64,000 nucleotides of DNA from Pseudomonadota bacterium (GTDB taxonomy: Bacteria > Myxococcota_A > UBA796 > UBA9615): contig JAAESI010000271.1 in the NCBI GenBank assembly GCA_024229515.1, positions 1-64,000 on the forward strand, written 5' to 3'. Position numbers and translations under genes: made by a program. Under the pieces are notes generated by a model. That model saw nothing but the letters and a program-made list of their open reading frames with translations, was not told the origin of the DNA and ran no database searches. Positions 1-8,353 of this stretch are shown here, in pieces. How positions within the stretch are numbered: the first letter of the stretch is position 1; each line of letters begins with the position of its first letter.

Positions 1-165
1 CTCGAGCACCCGACGCGGCACCTTGCCCGCGCGGAAGCCCGGCATCTTCACCTGCTTGCCGAGGTTCCTGTAGGCCTCGTTCAGGGCGGTATCGACCTTG
101 GTGGCCTCGACCACGAAGGAGAGCTTCTTTTCGACCGGGGAGAGGTCTTCGACCTGAACTTGCAT
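1..165 (-). CDS. tig: trigger factor, N-terminal part (cut by window edge)
   Basis: Ribosome-associated peptidyl-prolyl isomerase and chaperone that meets nascent chains at the exit tunnel. The visible 55 residues begin [15 protein letters not shown] and contain the ribosome-docking signature [13 protein letters not shown], which is diagnostic of the trigger factor N-terminal domain. The ATG at 165 is preceded by AGGTG at a normal distance. The remaining roughly 380 residues lie outside the window. It is the first protein gene downstream of the tRNA cluster on the same strand; tig genes often sit behind tRNA genes. Confidence 0.93.
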   Translation of the reverse strand, partial: MQVQVEDLSPVEKKLSFVVEATKVDTALNEAYRNLGKQVKMPGFRAGKVPRRVLE

Positions 166-202
166 GGGGACACCTCGGTGTCAGAGGGGGGTGGATGGAT
201 GG

Positions 203-284
203 TGCGAGAAGGGGGATTCGAACCCCCAAGGGTTGCCCCGCCAGATCCTAAGTCTGGTGCGTCTGCCAGTTCCGCCATTCTCGC
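203..284 (-). tRNA. tRNA-Leu (anticodon UAG)
   Basis: Cloverleaf read on the minus strand: 7-bp acceptor GCGAGAA/TTCTCGC, anticodon loop with TAG, a long class II variable arm and a GGTTCGAATCC T-arm. The 3' CCA is genome-encoded at 200-202. It is the last of five tRNA genes before tig and is separated from tRNA-Lys by a hairpin terminator. Confidence 0.95.
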
Positions 285-293
285 AAGCGGATG

Positions 294-331
294 GCAAAAC
301 CGCCGACAGGACCCGAGCCCTGTCGGCGGTT
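294..331 (-). terminator. Rho-independent terminator between tRNA-Lys and tRNA-Leu
   Basis: A perfect 13-bp inverted repeat (298-310 with 319-331, loop of 8) is followed on the minus strand by TTTTG. In the direction of the tRNA genes this is a strong intrinsic terminator shape. It would split tRNA-Leu and tig from the four upstream tRNAs, or attenuate read-through. Confidence 0.7.
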
Positions 332-342
332 GCTGTGGATGG

Positions 343-415
343 TGAGCCCACCAGGAATCGAACCTGGAACCTGCGGATTAAGAGTCCGATGCTCTGCCAG
401 TTGAGCTATGGGCCC
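343..415 (-). tRNA. tRNA-Lys (anticodon CUU)
   Basis: Acceptor GGGCCCA/TGGGCTC (one G-U pair), anticodon loop CTCTTAA giving CTT, T-loop GGTTCGATTCC, discriminator A and encoded CCA at 340-342. The C34 anticodon reads AAG, the preferred Lys codon in this GC-rich sequence. Confidence 0.95.
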
Positions 416-438
416 GTTTCTCAAAGAAATTCATGTGG

Positions 439-512
439 TACGCCCAGCAGGATTCGAACCTGCGACCAACGGGTTCGAAGCCCGGTACTCTATCCAGCTG
501 AGCTATGGGCGC
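439..512 (-). tRNA. tRNA-Arg (anticodon UCG)
   Basis: Acceptor GCGCCCA/TGGGCGT, anticodon loop CTTCGAA giving TCG, standard D- and T-arms, encoded CCA at 436-438. One of two Arg tRNAs in this cluster. Confidence 0.95.
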
Positions 513-565
513 ACAACGGGGGGGCGGAAAGCTAATCCCCCGTCCCCGAACAGTCAAGGAAATGG

Positions 566-640
566 GGTGGCTGAGGGGAATCGAACCCCCGACCTCTGGT
601 ACCACAAACCAGCGCTCTAACCGACTGAGCTACAGCCACC
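566..640 (-). tRNA. tRNA-His (anticodon GUG)
   Basis: Anticodon loop TTGTGGT giving GTG. The acceptor carries the extra G(-1) opposite C73 that is specific to tRNA-His (G at 640 facing C at 566). CCA is encoded at 563-565. Confidence 0.96.
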
Positions 641-671
641 ATGTTTCCAAAGACCACCGCCGGAGCGTTGG

Positions 672-746
672 TGCGCCAGGCAGGAATCGAACCTGCGACC
701 AGCGGCTTAGAAGGCCGCTGCTCTATCCATACTGAGCTACTGGCGC
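672..746 (-). tRNA. tRNA-Arg (anticodon UCU)
   Basis: Acceptor GCGCCAG/CTGGCGC, anticodon loop CTTCTAA giving TCT, encoded CCA at 669-671. First gene of the minus-strand tRNA cluster; the cluster promoter should lie just upstream. Confidence 0.95.
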
Positions 747-761
747 TCCGACGAGGGCGGT

Positions 762-790
762 GGATTAACACTCTCAGCCAGAGGTGACAA
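762..790 (-). promoter_or_regulatory. candidate sigma-70 promoter of the tRNA cluster
   Basis: On the minus strand TTGTCA (785-790) lies 15-17 bp before GTTAATCC (762-769), about 16 bp upstream of the first tRNA. The -35 match is 5 of 6; the -10 is weak. The assignment rests on position and partial consensus only. Confidence 0.35.
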
Positions 791-818
791 GACCCTGGCT
801 CATTCGGTACGAGGTCCC

Positions 819-1457
819 ATGCGCGCCGTTCTGCTCGACTTCGATGGGACCTTCCTGAACAGCATCGAGCTGATCATGGCCGCCTTCCGCCACACGTTCA
901 CCGTCCACCACGGCGCGCCGCCGCCCGATTCGGAGTGGCTGGCGGGCATCGGCACCCCCTTGTCGGTCCAACTAAAGGGACTCGCGCGTGAGGGGGACGA
1001 CGTCGACGAGCTGCTTGCGACCTACCGGGACTACAACATCGAGCATCACGACCGGTTGGCGCAGCCGTACGCGGGCATGCCCGAGGTCGTGAAGGAGCTG
1101 AGGGCCCGCGGCACGCTGCTGGCGATCGTCACGAGCAAGCGCCGCATCGGCGTGGCCCGGGGGCTGCGGCCGATCGGGATGATGAACGACTTCGACCTCT
1201 GGGTGTGCCCGGAGGACGTGAGCAACCCGAAGCCTCATCCGGAGCCCGTCTGGGCGGCGTTGAAGGGGCTCGGGGTGGAGCGCGACGAGGCGATCTTCGT
1301 GGGCGATTCGCCGCACGACATCGAGGCCGGGAACGCCGCCGGGGTGGCGACCGCGGCGGTGCGGTGGGGACCGTTCGACGACGCCAAGGTGCAGTCGTAC
1401 AACCCCACGCGGTGGCTCGAGTCGCCCGCCGATCTGCTGGAGTTCGCTACGGCCTAG
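819..1457 (+). CDS. HAD-family hydrolase (phosphoglycolate phosphatase/PpaX-like)
   Basis: A 212-residue haloacid dehalogenase-fold phosphatase. The nucleophile motif DFDGT starts at residue 7, the motif II region is IVTSK, the motif III Lys sits in NPKPHPEP, and the Mg-binding motif is GDSPHDIEAG near residue 167. A small helical cap lies between motifs I and II. Length and motifs fit Gph/PpaX-type phosphatases acting on phosphoglycolate or pyrophosphate-like substrates; the substrate cannot be set from sequence. ATG 819 has GAGG about 7 nt upstream. Transcribed divergently from the tRNA cluster. Its last 11 bases overlap the tail of a decayed gene on the other strand. Confidence 0.85.
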   Translation: MRAVLLDFDGTFLNSIELIMAAFRHTFTVHHGAPPPDSEWLAGIGTPLSVQLKGLAREGDDVDELLATYRDYNIEHHDRLAQPYAGMPEVVKELRARGTLLAIVTSKRRIGVARGLRPIGMMNDFDLWVCPEDVSNPKPHPEPVWAALKGLGVERDEAIFVGDSPHDIEAGNAAGVATAAVRWGPFDDAKVQSYNPTRWLESPADLLEFATA

Positions 1458-1613
1458 CCGGCCCGTACTGCGACCAGAACTGGTTCCCGAACAGACCGTC
1501 GGGGTCGTGCTCAGCCTTGAGCTCGGCGAAGGCGTCCCAGTGCGCGGCGGGGCGCGTAGCTGAGCGGCGACCGGTCGCCGCCGGCGACGTCGATGACGTC
1601 CCGAGGCGTCGCC
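1447..1613 (-). pseudogene. C-terminal remnant of an FAD-linked oxidase
   Basis: In one minus-strand frame the last ~35 codons read AHWDAFAELKAEHDPDGLFG... and stop at 1447. This resembles the C-terminus of berberine-bridge or lactone-oxidase type flavoproteins, where a DPDG(L/F)F motif precedes the end. Upstream of about 1540 this frame loses coherence, while a neighbouring frame continues as DVAGGDRSPLSYAP, suggesting a frameshift at the join. No FAD-binding N-terminal domain exists upstream, because an unrelated gene tail occupies that place. A gene fossil is the best reading; family assignment is by eye. Confidence 0.45.
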
Positions 1614-2495
1614 TCACGGCACCTCAGCGGTCAACGGGGGAGCTGCCCACTGGCCCCCCCAACTCGCCTTCAGCTCAGCGAGGAAGGACTCCCACTCTCC
1701 CGTCGTCGCGGGACCGGGCCAGGAATCGGGCGCGATCGGGGCAGGATTCTCCCACTCGACCTTCAGCTCGCCCTCCTCGGTGATCATGGCGATGCGGATG
1801 CTGCGCCAGGCGTGGAAGGACTCGTCGTTGGGGTCTTCGGTGTGCGCGATGTCCTGGGCCTCGAGGTACTCCACGTCGCCGGGTGCGGAGATCGAGAGGC
1901 CGTGCGTCTTGGCGAGCACGTCGGGGACGTCGAAGCTCTTGGCCAGTCGCGCGGCCTCCGCCCACAGGTGGACCGCCGTGTACGCATTCGCCATGGGTTC
2001 GCTGACGGGGGTCTCGGGGTGCTCGCGTCGCCACGCCGCGACGAACTCCCGATTGGCGGGGACCGGCAACGACTCGAGGTAGCTCCACGCCACGTGGCTG
2101 CGGGTGGCGAGTCCCTCGGGGAGCTCCTCGATCTGGCCTTCGTCGAGCGCGAACGACAGCACCGCCGTCGTTCCGAGGTCGACCCGCGCGCGCTTCAGCT
2201 CCTCGAAGAACCTTCGATTTCCCCAGGCGCCGTTGATGGTGTTGAGGACGACCAGGTCCGAGACGCCGGTCGTGACCTCCCCGGTGACCTCGTCGGCCAC
2301 TTCGCGGGTCGCCTCCGCGGCGATCGTGTCCGCGATTTCCTTGAACATCGCATCCACCTGGAGCGTGGCCCCGGCTTCCGGCGGATCCAGCGGGAGGTAG
2401 TGCTCCGTGATGTCTTCGTCGGGCACGCGGAGCCGCCGCAGATCCTGCCGGATCAGCCGGTTGGCGGCGTGCGGATAGACGTAGTCCGAACCCAC
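1614..2495 (-). pseudogene. C-terminal half of a UrtA/AmiC-like ABC substrate-binding protein
   Basis: The reading starts abruptly at VGSDYVYPHAANRLI, which corresponds to the middle of UrtA-type (urea/short-amide) periplasmic binding proteins. It continues through the second lobe (LNTINGAWGNRRFFEEL, AAYIGV-like NAYTAVHLWAEAA, HAWRSIRIA) to a natural end. About 170 N-terminal residues, the signal peptide and a start with a ribosome site are missing. The frame instead overlaps the last TM helix of the upstream channel gene by about 43 bp. It therefore looks like a deletion fusion rather than a functional gene. Full-length relatives are near 420 residues. Confidence 0.7.
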
Positions 2496-4891
2496 CAGAA
2501 CATCACCGTGGTGATCACGCCGATGGCGCCCAGCACGATGGGCCAGAAGGCCACCTTCGGGATGAGGTTGTCTCGGAACAGGATCGGCCGGCCCTTGCCC
2601 ATGGCGAACGCGATGGCGTTCATGCAGACGAGGACGAGGCAGACGTACATCACGAAGTAGAAGTACTCGAGGTAGAACGGGCGGGTCGTGGCGAGGTCAT
2701 CACGCAGGGCCGAGTGGTCGAAGATGACGACGAAGAACAGCGCCGCTGCCCCGAGCACGACCTCCAACGCAGTGAAGCCGAAGGCGCCCTCGTACTTCGC
2801 CTTGCGGGTGCCCAGCAGGAGCATGCAGAAGAGCATCGCGGCGGACACGCCGAGGGGAATCACCTTGCCTACGAAGGGGCCGAGGAAGCTCCGCTTGAGG
2901 GACACCGTGTAGACCAGCTCGGGGAAGTCGGCCTGCCCGACGTAGTTGGTGATGCCGAAGTTGGTGTTGTAGGCGCGTCGGCGGAACGCGAACCCCGAGC
3001 CATCCTTGTCCCAGCCCGGGAGGATCAGATCCCGGTCGAGGCCGGGGAGGCTCGCCCGCGCGGTGCGGTCGTACGCGATCAGGTCGGGCACCAGGACAAC
3101 GTTTTTGTCGAACTCCAGGGGGAGCAGGCGGACCCAGATCTCCTGGGGATCCAGGGGGTACAGGTCGTAGTTGAAGTCCTGGCGCAGCAGCGCGCGGAAC
3201 CGCCAGCCCTGCACCTCTTCCATGTACTGCTCGTCGTCACACCGGTGGTAGGCGAGGCTGATCTGCCACTCCTCCCCCGGATCTGCCTCGGGAAGGTAGA
3301 AGCGGGGCTCCTCCGGGGGCTCGGTCTCGCGCTTCTCGCAGCTCGCGCCTTCGAGGGGGAACCGCTGCCAGGCGAGGCCCGCGATGGTGACGTTGTTGGC
3401 CGACTGAAACTCGATCGACTGGAGGAAGAGTCCGGTCTCCACGAACTTGGCGCCCCCGGCGGCGTCGCGCCAGTGCTGCTCGAAGATGGCGAGGTCGGCG
3501 GCGCTGAGGATCGGTTCATCGTCGGGCGAGGGTGGGGTCGGGTGCAAGGCGGCGGTGGCCCAGATCGTTCCGATCAAGGTGACCGCGCCGAGCGAGGACC
3601 AGACCGACGCGATCCACGCCAGTCGTTCGGGATCGGAGACGCCGAAGATCGAGAACAGCAGGCCGAACAGGACGACCAGCGGGACCGCCCCCGCGAGGCG
3701 CATGACGAGCCAGTGGCGCATTTGCGGCGAGCTCACCGCCTTGGCGCCCGGCACGTGCGCGATCAGGATGTGGGTGATGTCCCCGTCGCTGTCGCTGATG
3801 GGCTCTCAGAGCAGGAACTCGCGGCGGCCCGAGCCGGGATCGATCCGCGGCTTGTGCGCCTTCGGGTTCTTCGCCCTCGCTTCCCCACCCTCGCTGGACT
3901 CCATCTCGAGCTTGGTGACGGCTTCGCCCAGTTCGGCATCTCCGGCGGCCCACGCGAGTCCGTAGACCGAGGTGTTCCATCGCACCAGATCCATGCGCGG
4001 ATGGGCCACCAGCGCGCCGGTTCGGTCGACGATGAACGCTTCGCCGCCCTGCGTGAGAGTCAGGTCACGGACCGTCTGCTGGAGCGAATCGACGCTGACC
4101 CAGGCCGACAGGACGCCGCTGGGGGGATCGGTGGTGAGGTCGCAGGTCCCCGCGCAGATCGGGCGGCTGTAGACAATGACCTGCTGCTCGGTGCCCTCGA
4201 GCACGACGGGGTCATGCCAGCGCCCCCGCCCCGCCTTGCCGCCGAGGTCGTAGAGGGCCTCGTGGAACCACGCGGTGTCAGCGTTGTAGTAGTCCAAGCT
4301 CCCAGCTTTGGGCGCTCGGGTAGTCCGGCCCACCCGACGCGAAGGTTTCCAGCCGGTGCTTGGGTCGCCCCGCCCGGGTGACCGTGTCCCACTGCACCTT
4401 GAGCAGCCACGGGTGGTCCTCAAGCAAGCCCCGGATGGACGGAGGAACAGGCACCTCGCCAGGGGCCCCGGAACCGTCCGGCGCGTGAGCGGCGGGGAGT
4501 GCCGTGATCGCATCGACGGCATCGGCGACGGCGGAGAGCTGGCGGCCGATCTCCTTCGCCCCGGTCTCGACCCGTTCCGAGGAGTCGGGGTGGAGGGTGG
4601 GATCGACCTTGGACCAGTTCTCGACCCGCTGTTCCACGGGAGTCAGGTTCCGCTGGACGAGGATGATGCCGATCTGGACGACGAGCAGGGCGACGATCGC
4701 CGACACCAGGTACTTCCTCGAAGGCCAGCTCTTGGGCTCCTCGTCGGCCACTTCTTCTTCTTCGGCGGCATGCTGCGCGCGTTGGCGAGCCCGAGGTCGA
4801 CCCAGGACTTCAGATCCTCATCGGTGCGGAAGCCCTCGGTGCTGACGTAGACCATGCCCTTGAGCAATCGGCCGGTGTGAGCTCTGCTCAT
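2453..4891 (-). pseudogene. Cache-domain pentameric ligand-gated ion channel, broken by two frameshifts and one stop
   Basis: Read across lesions the product has: a short cytosolic N-tail (4891-4755), a TM helix (KYLVSAIVALLVV), a dCache-like sensor (GGEAFIVDRTGALVAHPRMD), a TM hairpin, and a full pLGIC module. The pLGIC part shows the Pro-loop YPLDPQ near residue 196 of the last open segment, an ILPGWD strand like the LTGWD of GLIC, Pro in M1 (KVIPLGVS), then M2, M3 and M4. Lesions: a frame change near 4750 (AAG repeat), another near 4300, and an in-frame TGA at 3806-3808 in the last Cache strands. The channel module 2453-3754 itself is open. Pro-loop channels with extra N-terminal Cache domains are known in bacteria; ligand and ion are unknown here. 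Confidence 0.75.
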
Positions 4892-4924
4892 GCGACCGAT
4901 CGTCGCACAGCGCGCTGGTCTACG

Positions 4925-7066
4925 TCAGTTCACCGAGACAGTGAGGTCGTAGGCGCCGGGGAAGGCGATGCCCGAGCTGTTCACCCAGGTGTCCACGACC
5001 ACGTAGTAGGTGCCCGGGTTCAGCCACTCGCTGGTGGTGATGTGGCCGCGGGCGACGCAGTCGTCGTTGCTCAGGCTCGTGAGGATGTGCACGTCGACGT
5101 CCACGCCGTACGCGTCGTCCACCGACACCACCAGCTGGGACAGGGCGTCCAGCTCGACCTCGTAGATGATCTCCGGGCCGGACTCGTTGGTGCCGGGGGC
5201 GCAGCTGTAGCTGTCCCACGCGTCCAGGCTGCTGACCGACGTGTTGCCCGAGTGGGTGAAGGGGAAGCTGTCGGCGCAGACGTCGACCGGGCAGGGGGCA
5301 GGGGTCGCGTCGGGAACCCAGATGGTGGAGGTGTGGGAGTCCGTGTGGGCGCCGGAGGCGTCGAACGCCTTGGCCTCCAGGCTGCGCGTTCCGGTGTAGT
5401 TGAACGTGTAGGTCAGGTCGTAGTCCGACGGCGTGCCGGAGGTGGCTCCGGTGGCGTCGTCGAAGATGCGCCAGCCGTCGATCCAGTACTCGACGCGCGC
5501 GACGTCGCCGCCGGCGTTGCTGCTGAAGCGGAGCGTGCTGCCGCCCAGGGGAAGCACGACGACCCCGTCGATGTCGGTGTCGGCTTCGGGCTCCGGCTCC
5601 GGCTCCGGATCGGGATCGGGATCCGGCTCGTCCTCGACCTCGTCGGTCACGTTCACCCAGATGCTTCGGGCGGACACGAACGAGCCTGAGGCGCGGTAGG
5701 CGCGGGCGGTCAGGTTGCGGCTCCCGTTGGCGAACTCGGCGGCGTGGTGGGCGGGGTGGTCGAAGATGTAGGGGACCAGCAGGGCCGGGCCGGACCACAG
5801 TTCGATGTGGCTCTGCGGGTGCTGGACGACGACGTTGAACGGGCTGCTCACCGAAGCGCCCGCGGTGGGGGCGATGAAGGTCAGCGGGCCGGGGGTGCCG
5901 TCGGTCTCCGGCGGGTCCTCGGGCTCCGGCACGGGGGAGCCGCCACCGGCGTACGACGCGACCATGTCCAGGTAGTCGTCCCACGGGAAGTAGGAGCCGG
6001 GGTCCGATCGGCCGGAGCAGGAGTCGGGCTGGATCTCGCCGTGGCCGACGATGTGGTTGCGGTCGATCGGGATGTTGTACTGCTGGACGAGCCAGGCGCT
6101 GAGGCGGGCCGAGCTGTCCAGGATCGCGGGAGTCCACTGCGACGAGCTGTACGACGTGCCCTCGTGCTCGATGCCGATGGTGTCGTTGTTGTTGCCGCAG
6201 GCGTGCCATGCTCTGCGGTCGTCGCCGACCATCTGGGTAACCTCGCCGTCGCTGCGGCGGAGGACGTAGTGCGCGGACACGTTGCTGCTGCTGTTGCGGA
6301 ACCAGCTTATGGCGCCGTTGTAGGAGCCCTCGGTGGTGTGGATGACGATGCGGTTGATGGCGCCGGCGCCGCCCGAGCGGCTGCTCTGGTTGCTGCTGTG
6401 CGCCGCCTGGAAGCGGGCCCGGTGGGGGTAGCCGAGGGTGGAGCGCGCTTCCTCGTCTTCGCCCATCGGCGGGGCGGTGAACTCGACGTCTTCGAGGCCG
6501 GCGATGCGGCGCGGGGCGATGGTCACGAGCTGTCCATCGGTGGCCTGCTCTTCGAGGCCGAGTTGCAGGCTGCGCATGACCTCGCGGGCCCAGTCGTGGT
6601 CCAGCCACTCCTCGCCGAAGTCGGACCACGCGGTCAGGACGGGCCACCACCGCACGTCGACGTGGTCGCTGGGGGCGTTCGGGGAGATCTCGTCGCGGAG
6701 GTGGGCCAGCAGCACCGCGCCGGCCATGACGTTGGGCTCACGCTTGTTCATCAGCGCGTCGGTCGGCGCGCCCGTGAGGTCGGCGACGAGGTCGATCTGC
6801 TCGGGCGTCAGCCCCATCCAGCCGTACGACGGCCGGTGAGCGTGGTGCTCCTCATCGGGGTGGTCCCACACGGGGGCGTAGCTGGACTGGTGCCACGCCA
6901 TGACCTCGAGCAGATCCTGGGGCACGTCGTAGTAGGTGGCGGCGGTCGAGAACAGCTGATCGTTGTCGAGCTGGGTCAGGGTGGGATCCAGCGGGTCGCC
7001 TTCGAAGCTGAGTTCGTAGCAACCGGTCACAGCAGTGACCATCAACAGTGCAAGCAGTGTCCTCAT
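4925..7066 (-). CDS. lipoprotein N-acetylmuramoyl-L-alanine amidase with lytic-transglycosylase-like N-domain
   Basis: A 713-residue envelope protein. The signal peptide ends in the lipobox AVTGC. Residues ~40-190 resemble a lysozyme/SLT-like fold (SYGWMGLTPEQ). Residues ~236-370 form an Amidase_2/PGRP zinc amidase domain (RIVIHTTEG, TIGIEHEG, HIVGHGEI, DPGSYFPWD), which cleaves the amide between MurNAc and the stem peptide. Two Ig-like domains flank a DPDPDPEPEPEP linker, and a PPC-type beta domain ends the protein. ATG 7066 is chosen because GGAGG precedes it and the signal peptide starts there; the open frame runs further upstream to 7156 without a ribosome site. Likely role: wall remodelling or autolysis. 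Confidence 0.85.
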   Translation of the reverse strand: MRTLLALLMVTAVTGCYELSFEGDPLDPTLTQLDNDQLFSTAATYYDVPQDLLEVMAWHQSSYAPVWDHPDEEHHAHRPSYGWMGLTPEQIDLVADLTGAPTDALMNKREPNVMAGAVLLAHLRDEISPNAPSDHVDVRWWPVLTAWSDFGEEWLDHDWAREVMRSLQLGLEEQATDGQLVTIAPRRIAGLEDVEFTAPPMGEDEEARSTLGYPHRARFQAAHSSNQSSRSGGAGAINRIVIHTTEGSYNGAISWFRNSSSNVSAHYVLRRSDGEVTQMVGDDRRAWHACGNNNDTIGIEHEGTSYSSSQWTPAILDSSARLSAWLVQQYNIPIDRNHIVGHGEIQPDSCSGRSDPGSYFPWDDYLDMVASYAGGGSPVPEPEDPPETDGTPGPLTFIAPTAGASVSSPFNVVVQHPQSHIELWSGPALLVPYIFDHPAHHAAEFANGSRNLTARAYRASGSFVSARSIWVNVTDEVEDEPDPDPDPEPEPEPEADTDIDGVVVLPLGGSTLRFSSNAGGDVARVEYWIDGWRIFDDATGATSGTPSDYDLTYTFNYTGTRSLEAKAFDASGAHTDSHTSTIWVPDATPAPCPVDVCADSFPFTHSGNTSVSSLDAWDSYSCAPGTNESGPEIIYEVELDALSQLVVSVDDAYGVDVDVHILTSLSNDDCVARGHITTSEWLNPGTYYVVVDTWVNSSGIAFPGAYDLTVSVN

Positions 7067-7224
7067 CCAGGCCCTCCAGCCGGTTTTGCGACGTTGGAGG
7101 AACGCTAGAGGAGGGTTTGGATCCGGCGCAACGGTTTTGAGGGGTTGTGGCTCCATAACTCCACAACATGTAGACGGGTCGAGGTGCTCGCTGCCGGGGG
7201 CAGGGCCGGTGCTTGGGGAGGTCC

Positions 7225-7335
7225 AGATGGGTCATCTGGGCGTTTGGAGTGCACCCAAACCGGAAGCTCAGCATCGAGATGACTCATCTACCCCCCTCGA
7301 GCCGTCCGGGAGCACAGCGTCCAGATGGCCCATCT
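7225..7335. repeat. three palindromes with core AGATG-N3-CATCT
   Basis: Sites at 7225-7237 (spacer GGT), 7277-7289 (ACT) and 7323-7335 (GCC) share the identical inverted core AGATGNNNCATCT. The first and third extend to CCAGATG...CATCTGG. Centres are 52 and 46 bp apart. They fill the gap between the amidase gene and the 3' end of the sigma-54 activator gene, both on the minus strand. Shape and spacing fit a dimeric repressor or activator operator array for the amidase gene. No other function is evident in this gap. Confidence 0.6.
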
Positions 7336-7353
7336 GGACCTCAGCGTGCATTC

Positions 7354-8283
7354 TCAGCTCAGTCCGTGCTCCCGCAGCTTCCGCCACAGCGTCGACCGGC
7401 TGATCTCGAGCAACACCGCCGCTTCCCCCTTGCGGCCTCCGGAGCGGCGGAGCGCGTCCACGAGCCGCTCGCGCTCCAGGTCGCGAACCGTCAACGGAGC
7501 TCCGATCCCCTCGTCCGGGGGGGCCTCCCCGCGGAGCTCCGGGGTCAGCTCGTCCAGCGTGAGCACCGGCCCCTCACCGATCGCGAAGGCGTACTCCACG
7601 ACGTTGCGAAGCTCGCGGATGTTCCCCGGCCAGGGGTGCGCGTTCAGCGCCACAGTCACGTCCTTGGCGACCCGGCGGATCTGGCGCAGCCCGCGTTGGT
7701 TGAACAGCTCGATGAAGTGCTGGATCAGCACGTCGACGTCGCCGCCCCGATCGCGGAGCGGGGGGAGGAACAGGGGGACGACGCGGACGCGGTACATCAG
7801 GTCGACGCGGAAGCGGCCGGCCTCGACCTCGCGGCGGAGGGAGCGGTTCGTGGCGGCGACGAGGCGGACGTCCACCGTCACCGGCGTGGCTCCGCCCAGG
7901 GGAACGAACGTGCGCTCCTGCAGCACCCGGAGCATGCGCGCCTGGATGTCGAGGGGGAGCTCGGCGATCTCGTCGAGGAAGAGCGTGCCCCCGTCGGCCA
8001 GTTGAAGCAGGCCCTGCCGATCGCGGATGGCGCCCGTGAAGGAGCCCTTCACGTGGCCGAACAGCTCTGAGGCCAGCAGCTCCGGGGTGAACGTCGCGCA
8101 GTTGACCGCCCGGAACGGCTTGTCCCGACGCGGGCTGAGGTCGTGGATCGCCCGTGCGACGAGCTCCTTGCCCGTCCCCGTCTCACCCCGGACGAGCACG
8201 GAGGTGTCCGTCATCGCGGCGCGCTCGACGAGCTGGAACAGTCGCTCCATCCCGGGTGCCTGGGTTACGATCCCGTGAAACAT
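7354..8283 (-). CDS. sigma-54-dependent transcriptional activator without N-terminal sensor domain (FisR-like context)
   Basis: A 309-residue bacterial enhancer-binding protein. It has the AAA+ core with Walker A GETGTGKE (~residue 34), the sigma-54 contact loop as GSFTGA (GAFTGA family), Walker B GTLFLDEI, and arginine-finger region FRVDLMYR. A C-terminal Fis-type helix-turn-helix ends it (KGEAAVLLEISRSTLWRKL). The usual N-terminal regulatory domain is absent: the start lies only ~20 residues before Walker A. It is divergent from a sulfane-sulfur oxidation operon that has a sigma-54-type promoter. FisR-type regulators control persulfide dioxygenase genes elsewhere, so this is the likely regulator. 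Only one Cys is present, so redox sensing by Cys pairs is not expected. Confidence 0.9.
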   Translation of the reverse strand: MFHGIVTQAPGMERLFQLVERAAMTDTSVLVRGETGTGKELVARAIHDLSPRRDKPFRAVNCATFTPELLASELFGHVKGSFTGAIRDRQGLLQLADGGTLFLDEIAELPLDIQARMLRVLQERTFVPLGGATPVTVDVRLVAATNRSLRREVEAGRFRVDLMYRVRVVPLFLPPLRDRGGDVDVLIQHFIELFNQRGLRQIRRVAKDVTVALNAHPWPGNIRELRNVVEYAFAIGEGPVLTLDELTPELRGEAPPDEGIGAPLTVRDLERERLVDALRRSGGRKGEAAVLLEISRSTLWRKLREHGLS

Positions 8284-8302
8284 GACGCGACAAATTGAAA
8301 CA
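8276..8302. promoter_or_regulatory. TGAAACA repeats, candidate upstream activating sites
   Basis: TGAAACA occurs at 8276-8282 and again at 8296-8302, 20 bp (about two helical turns) apart. An inverted GTTTCA is at 8342-8347. They sit 50-80 bp upstream of the sigma-54 -24 element, where an enhancer-binding protein could bind. The first copy overlaps the start of the activator gene, allowing autoregulation. Confidence 0.4.
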
Positions 8303-8353
8303 CAATTGTAATGACGACGTCAGCGATTCGAATGCGTCCGCGTTTCATGGTGT

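Noticed and set aside
160-735. Short ORFs across 81-771 on both strands
   Set aside because: They lie over tRNA genes and the start of tig; the peptides repeat tRNA sequence in translation.
3806-3808. In-frame TGA in the Cache-channel gene as a second selenocysteine codon
   Set aside because: No hairpin with a G-containing apical loop is visible 16-37 nt downstream, the residue is in a beta strand with no redox motif, and the gene has two further frameshifts.
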